Origin: Bacteroidales bacterium
GTDB lineage: Bacteria > Bacteroidota > Bacteroidia > Bacteroidales > UBA4181
Assembly: GCA_031265445.1 (NCBI GenBank)
Contig: JAISCQ010000083.1
Span: forward strand, 1 to 47,076
Direction of reading: 5' to 3'
DNA length: 47,076 nucleotides
The notes below the pieces were generated by a model, which saw only the letters and a program-made list of their open reading frames with translations, made no database searches and was not told the origin of the DNA. Below are positions 42,880 through 47,076 of this stretch, one piece after another. Position 1 is the first letter of the stretch. Every line of letters begins with the position of its first letter. A program made the position numbers and the translations under genes.

Positions 42880-44220
42880 ATGACTAAAAATAAACCGGTT
42901 TCAATCCCGACCACCGTGGAAGCGCAAATACGCACGCGCGCACGCAACCTGCCCATCCATAAATGTTATGTCAACAGGGATTGGGAAGAGTCGCAGTTGG
43001 CGGCCATCATGATCACCCGCAAGCATACCAACGGAAATATTACGATGGGCTATTTTCTTGTTGATCTGAAATTACCGGGCGTTAAGGATTGCATGTACAG
43101 ATTCAACGAGTCTCCGCTGCGCATGGACGAGAGACTTGAAAAGAATCCCGATCTGCTTGAAGAATGCGACTATACCCTGGCGCATAACATCATCTATTCC
43201 GGCCTGGACTTTGCCGACGATTACGGTTTTGCCCCGCATAAGAATTTCAAAACGGCGCAATACATCCTTGAGGAGGATACCGACGATATTCCCGTGATAG
43301 AGGTTCCTTTAGGCGACGATGGCATCCCGGTGCTGGAGGTGCCCTACGGCGAAACCGGTCAGCGTGAAATCGCCATTTTAAACAAAACGGCCGGTGATGA
43401 TTTCCGCCTGGTGTTCTTCGACAAGAACGGTAAACCCGTACCTCAGGAGCGTACGTATATGGAGATATTCAAAGAAATGATGGAAACCGGCATCGACGGT
43501 TATCTGGAGAAATACTCCGGTTCGAATTCCTTCAAGGAAACGCAGGTGGTCACCGACCTGATACATCTGGCCAAGGCCTATACCGACGAGGAAAAAGGCC
43601 GGATCGACGCCGAGTTCGAATGTATCGTCAAGGATCCCCGGCTAATCTTGACAACCGACGCTCCTGAAAATGATTACGAGGAAGAACTCGCGCCGGCGGT
43701 CAAATACTTCATTGCGGGAGATACCGATAAAGCCGTTGCCGAATCCCGCATGACGATCAACAGGCATCCCGATGATCCCATCCTTTGGGATGTGCTCCTG
43801 TATAACCTTTCGATAGGCAGTGATGCTGTTGACGAAGAAGTTGTAAATGCAGCATATTTGCAATTCCCCGACCATCCGACAATCAAGGCTTGGTATGCCG
43901 AATGGCTGGCGCAGGAAGGCCGGATGGATGAGGTATTTGCCCTGTTCGACCATCTGCCCGGCCTGGATGCCTTAACTGTCGACAATATGTTCATCAGCCT
44001 CAATGCGCTCACATCCTTCTGTTTTGCCTGTGCCATGGCATGGCTGAGCAAAGACGATGCTCTGCGCGCCGAGACTTACTACCAGGTGATTGTCCGCCTG
44101 GGACTCGATTACCGCTTGGGCTACAACATCCAACAAAGAATGACCGAACTGAAGAGAAAACAGCTCCAGGAGCTGTTTGATGCCGGCGCCTTCGGTAGCG
44201 ATGAAGTACCTGAAAACTAA
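42880..44220 (+). CDS. Conserved protein of unknown function, TPR-like C-terminus
   Basis: A 446-residue cytoplasmic protein without signal or membrane segment. The N-terminal part contains ARNLPIHKCYVNRDWEESQL and TNGNITMGYFLVDLKLPGVK, a combination I have seen only in Bacteroidetes hypothetical proteins. Around residues 143-165 it has an internal near-repeat, IPVIEVPLGDDG then IPVLEVPYGETG. The C-terminal half (about 260-440) reads as TPR-like helical pairs (HPDDPILWDVLLYNL, FPDHPTIKAWYAEWLAQEGR, AETYYQVIVRLGLDYRLGYN). A protein-protein interaction role is likely; no enzyme motif is seen. It follows aroB by 50 bp and may be co-transcribed. Confidence 0.75.
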   Translation: MTKNKPVSIPTTVEAQIRTRARNLPIHKCYVNRDWEESQLAAIMITRKHTNGNITMGYFLVDLKLPGVKDCMYRFNESPLRMDERLEKNPDLLEECDYTLAHNIIYSGLDFADDYGFAPHKNFKTAQYILEEDTDDIPVIEVPLGDDGIPVLEVPYGETGQREIAILNKTAGDDFRLVFFDKNGKPVPQERTYMEIFKEMMETGIDGYLEKYSGSNSFKETQVVTDLIHLAKAYTDEEKGRIDAEFECIVKDPRLILTTDAPENDYEEELAPAVKYFIAGDTDKAVAESRMTINRHPDDPILWDVLLYNLSIGSDAVDEEVVNAAYLQFPDHPTIKAWYAEWLAQEGRMDEVFALFDHLPGLDALTVDNMFISLNALTSFCFACAMAWLSKDDALRAETYYQVIVRLGLDYRLGYNIQQRMTELKRKQLQELFDAGAFGSDEVPEN

Positions 44221-44287
44221 GGCTCTCCACCATTGAATACTCAACTGCGCGCCACATGGTTTTGTTCATGAAAAAGCGGATAAACTG

Positions 44288-44806
44288 TCATTCTCCCCAC
44301 CGGTGAAACATGGCCAGTTCGTCGCCGTTGGGGTTTAATACGAGAAAACCGGTTATTTCCGTATCTCTTGCATTTCCCGGTTCGACGGCAATCCAGCCCG
44401 TTTTGAACAGGAAGATGCGACATGTCGTTGCGTTTAACAGTTGAAGCGCTTCCTCTTGCAGGATGGATAACGAATAGTCCGTGCCGGAAGCGTTTGCCGG
44501 TATTTCGAGCGACCCGCCGATAAGGATCAGGCTGTCGGCGAGTTGCCAGCCGTTTTGAGCGGCATAATCTATCAGTTGTTTGGCCGTGAACGTATTGGCT
44601 GTTTCACTTTTCCATACGATTTTACGAACTCCGCCCCAAGGTCCCTGGTCACTGCTTTTCTCCAGTATGAGTTCGGGATGGTAGTTCTTCCAAAAGGCGG
44701 CGGGCATCCTGCTACATGACGGCGAGACAACGGATAAAAGGATAAGCGCCGAAACCATAAAAATAAGCGTCAAGCCGACGGGTAACTTCTTCATTATTCG
44801 TTTCAT
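44288..44806 (-). CDS. Lipoprotein of unknown function
   Basis: A 172-residue protein with an N-terminal hydrophobic signal (LTLIFMVSALILLSVVSPSC, Cys31 as possible lipid anchor). An in-frame ATG at 44794 gives a shorter signal. The mature part is small, with a mixed helix/strand pattern (SLSILQEEALQLLNATTCRI, IAVEPGNARDTEITGFLVLN). No family recognised. It faces the 446-residue gene convergently. Confidence 0.65.
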   Translation of the reverse strand: MKRIMKKLPVGLTLIFMVSALILLSVVSPSCSRMPAAFWKNYHPELILEKSSDQGPWGGVRKIVWKSETANTFTAKQLIDYAAQNGWQLADSLILIGGSLEIPANASGTDYSLSILQEEALQLLNATTCRIFLFKTGWIAVEPGNARDTEITGFLVLNPNGDELAMFHRWGE

Positions 44807-44917
44807 TTTAGGAGATCGAAAACGGTCGTGAGGAGGATTGTTTGTTCTCCCATAGTTTTGCGGTGATTTTTTGAACCTGACGGTCTACTTCGGGATCATT
44901 CTCCGGCGGGCGAATCC

Positions 44918-44955
44918 AAAAAAAACAGGCAACCGTTAAGTTACCTGTTTTTTAC
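44918..44955. terminator. Strong bidirectional terminator
   Basis: A-run, ACAGGCAAC, loop CGTTAA, GTTACCTGT and a T-run: a stem with one mismatch, with A and T tracts on both sides. It ends the minus-strand isomerase gene (stop at 44972). Confidence 0.85.
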
Positions 44956-44971
44956 CTGTCGATCATACTTG

Positions 44972-45871
44972 TCATTTGACGTAATCGGCTGCGGCTAAGA
45001 AATCGTAACTTTTTTTCACGTCTTCCTGCGGAGTGCCGTCGTAACGTTCCACTTCCACGTACCAGTCCTTAACGCCACTGGCATAAGCCTGATCGAAAAT
45101 AGCTTTGAAATCCATGGTTCCGCTGGCGCCGATGGCTTTTTCGTCCTTGATATGGAGCACTTTGATCCGTTGCGGATATTTCTTCATATAATCCACCGGA
45201 TTGTAACCGCCTACCTGAGTCCAATACACGTCATTTTCGAAGATCACGTGATCCGGACTTGTGTTTTCAAGCAATAAATCGTATACGGGAGTATCGTCGA
45301 TCTTGTTTTTGAATTCGAAAGCGTGGTTGTGATAACCGAAAGTCATACTGACGCCGGCTGTAATCAAACCGATTTCGTTGAAATATTCGCCGTATCTCTT
45401 TACATTGTCCAATGTGGCTCCTTCTCCGTCAAGCGGCGACGAGGGCATGATCATGTATTTCATCCCGGCAGCGGCATGTGCTTCAACAGCCTTGTTCCAC
45501 CAGTTCATATCATCACTGCGGTTGTCGCTCAGGTTACGTCCCAGGTGAGCGCTGGTAACTCTCATCCCCAGGTCGTCCACCATTTTTTTGAATTCGGCAG
45601 GATCGGTACCGTAGATTTTGCCATCGTTGTATCCTGCTGTTTCGAGATTGACGTATCCCATTTGGGCAACGATTTCGAGAACTTTTCGGATCGTGAGATC
45701 ATTCACGTCGTCGCGCAATGAATAAAGCTGTAAGCCTACGTGCTTTTTAGGAGTTTTTGAAGCTGCGCCTTTGGAACCGCTTCCTCCGCAACTCGAAAGG
45801 ATGCTACCGCCTATTACACCACTGGCTACCAACATGGAAGCCTTTTTGAGAAAATCGCGTCTGTTTGTCAT
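44972..45871 (-). CDS. Tat-exported sugar phosphate isomerase/epimerase-like protein
   Basis: A 299-residue protein of the AP-endonuclease-2/xylose-isomerase-like TIM barrel family. Starting at 45871, the N-terminus is MTNRRDFLKKASMLVASGVI then GGSILSSCGG: a twin-arginine signal (NRRDFLKK) followed by a lipobox, so the folded enzyme is exported and probably lipid-anchored. Barrel motifs: HVGLQLYSLRDDV, GYVNLETAGYNDG, TSAHLGRNL, FGYHNHAFEFK and VIFENDVYWTQVGGYNP, VLHIKDEKA, WYVEVERYDG, which provide the His, Asp and Glu metal ligands. Related exported proteins in Bacteroidetes act on sugars; the substrate here is unknown. The longer frame to 45922 has no support. Confidence 0.9.
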   Translation of the reverse strand: MTNRRDFLKKASMLVASGVIGGSILSSCGGSGSKGAASKTPKKHVGLQLYSLRDDVNDLTIRKVLEIVAQMGYVNLETAGYNDGKIYGTDPAEFKKMVDDLGMRVTSAHLGRNLSDNRSDDMNWWNKAVEAHAAAGMKYMIMPSSPLDGEGATLDNVKRYGEYFNEIGLITAGVSMTFGYHNHAFEFKNKIDDTPVYDLLLENTSPDHVIFENDVYWTQVGGYNPVDYMKKYPQRIKVLHIKDEKAIGASGTMDFKAIFDQAYASGVKDWYVEVERYDGTPQEDVKKSYDFLAAADYVK

Positions 45872-46034
45872 TGTTACTTGTATTTTTCGTTGATATTTGA
45901 TTATGTGAATTAAAACCGTCAAAATTAATCATGTTTTTCCGCAAAACAAAAAAAAGTGATGAAATATCTCAAAGAACAGCAGATAGAATGAAAATTAGAA
46001 ATTGTTTATGTATCTTTACGGCAAAATTATCGCA

Positions 46035-47076
46035 ATGACAACAGGATTATTCAAACGTTTGCCGTACGGCAATTCCCACTTCAAAGATATTATCCTTCAG
46101 GGATACGCCTATATTGACAAGACGCGATTCATCGCAGAACTGGAAAATGAGGATAATCGCAATCATTTTTTCATTCGTCCGCGCAAGTTCGGCAAGTCAA
46201 CGTTCCTTACAACGCTGCGCAGTTATTATGACATCAATGCCAAAGCCGAATTCGAGCAAATATTCGGCAACCTGTACATCGGCAAACATCCCACGCCGGA
46301 GAGAAACAGCTATGCCATCATGGAGTTTGACTTTTCGGGACTGAATACTTCGAGCGAAGAGGAGTTCGCAAAAGATTTTTCCCAGGCAGTAAAGGATACT
46401 GTTTGTACTTTTTTAGAGGAGTATGAGCATATCATACCCAAAGTCGGTGATTTGCTGCAGCAGATAGAGAAAGAAAAACCGACGGTCAATGTCGTGACTG
46501 CAGCATTCAATTCCGTTATCAGGGAAAAACTTAAAATCTACGTCATCATCGACGAATACGACCATTTTGCTAACGACCTGATCGCCATGGGAACTCTTAC
46601 GGGCAAAGATTTCTACAAGACTATGGTGGCGGCAAACGGCATGGTGCGCGATTTCTACGAACGAATCAAGACGGCAACAAAAAAATCCGTTTACCGGACA
46701 TTCATTACCGGCATTTCGCCCGTGATGCTCGACGATCTTACCAGCGGCTACAATATTGCCAAAATACTTACGCTCAATCCCAAATACAACGAAATGTTGG
46801 GATTTACGCAGACAGAAGTTGAAACACTGATGAGGGAAACAGGCGTTGAACCCGCCCTGATTAATGTGGACATGGAAGCGTATTATAATGGCTATATGTT
46901 TCATAAAGACGGTAAAAGCAGTGTATATAATCCTTCGATGATACTGTATTTTTTCGAACAGATACTCGACAGTGGCAAACCGCCTGAAAACATTATTGAT
47001 CCGAATCTTCATACGGATTACGGACGTCTGCAGCGTCTCGCAAAAAACGACAAAAACCGCGAAACGATCCTGCAAA
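46035..47076 (+). CDS. AAA-ATPase-like protein of the PF09820/PDDEXK group, 3' end outside window
   Basis: The first 347 residues of a gene that runs off the window. It begins MTTGLFKRLPYGNSHFKDII, has a modified Walker A RPRKFGKSTF (about 51-60), a Walker B-like IYVIIDEYDHFAN (about 170-182), and the conserved block FITGISPVMLDDLTSGYNIA. This layout is the AAA-ATPase-like N-terminal part that, in full-length members, is followed by a PD-(D/E)XK nuclease-like domain. These genes are often present in many copies in Bacteroidales genomes, and their role (defence or mobile-element-related) is not settled. A weak -7-like element TATCTTTA lies at 46011. Confidence 0.9.
   Translation, partial: MTTGLFKRLPYGNSHFKDIILQGYAYIDKTRFIAELENEDNRNHFFIRPRKFGKSTFLTTLRSYYDINAKAEFEQIFGNLYIGKHPTPERNSYAIMEFDFSGLNTSSEEEFAKDFSQAVKDTVCTFLEEYEHIIPKVGDLLQQIEKEKPTVNVVTAAFNSVIREKLKIYVIIDEYDHFANDLIAMGTLTGKDFYKTMVAANGMVRDFYERIKTATKKSVYRTFITGISPVMLDDLTSGYNIAKILTLNPKYNEMLGFTQTEVETLMRETGVEPALINVDMEAYYNGYMFHKDGKSSVYNPSMILYFFEQILDSGKPPENIIDPNLHTDYGRLQRLAKNDKNRETILQ

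Noticed and set aside
46413-47075. 220-residue open frame on the minus strand at the window end
   Set aside because: Antisense of the PF09820-type ATPase gene, whose protein motifs are clear on the + strand.

Overview
The window looks like chromosomal DNA from a member of the Bacteroidales. The evidence is two SusC/SusD outer-membrane nutrient pairs, Bacteroidetes-type lipoproteins, promoter elements of the TAnnTTTG type, and gene families typical of this order (GIN-domain/DUF4097 proteins, 6-bladed propeller lipoproteins, PF09820-type ATPases). The exact genus cannot be read from the sequence. The window starts in a simple AG repeat and ends inside a gene.

Layout. (a) 1-13740: a glycan-utilisation-type locus on the + strand, with two SusC/SusD pairs, a BIG2-domain lipoprotein and a secreted clan GH-A-like glycoside hydrolase, followed by a 21-bp-period tandem array and a terminator. 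(b) 14041-24173: mostly housekeeping and envelope genes: a TlpA-like thioredoxin lipoprotein with a DUF3806-like gene, pheT, an AsmA-like protein with a small beta-barrel protein, and a long-chain acyl-CoA synthetase. (c) 24334-28400: a Spy-like periplasmic protein, then two adjacent toxin-antitoxin modules (zeta-type and HipBA) whose toxins end in the same ~30-residue tail, then a second, unrelated 21-bp-period array. (d) 28499-37512: two divergent ECF sigma factor operons. The minus-strand one carries a putative anti-sigma factor and a membrane-anchored lipoprotein. The plus-strand one has been rearranged: the start of its putative anti-sigma gene is duplicated and fused to a 6-bladed propeller, and an apbE gene, a second propeller and a small Cys-rich SPASM-like ORF lie between sigma factor and intact anti-sigma gene. 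GIN-domain and DUF4097 adhesin-like genes follow. (e) 37617-41599: a minus-strand histidine kinase / response regulator / dicarboxylate-type symporter / HMA lipoprotein operon. (f) 41810-47076: aroB, a conserved unknown protein, a lipoprotein, a Tat-exported sugar isomerase-like protein and a partial AAA-ATPase-like gene.

The most interesting structures are: the 91-bp, 97% identical repeat forming the C-termini of the zeta and HipA toxins; the anti-sigma/propeller chimera with its 169-bp duplication; the 57-residue ORF with a CX2CX5C/PPPSNYE signature that looks like a detached tail of a peptide-maturation (pseudo-radical-SAM) protein; and two sequence-unrelated arrays that both keep an exact 21-bp period. 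All functional calls come from reading motifs by eye; no database search was run.
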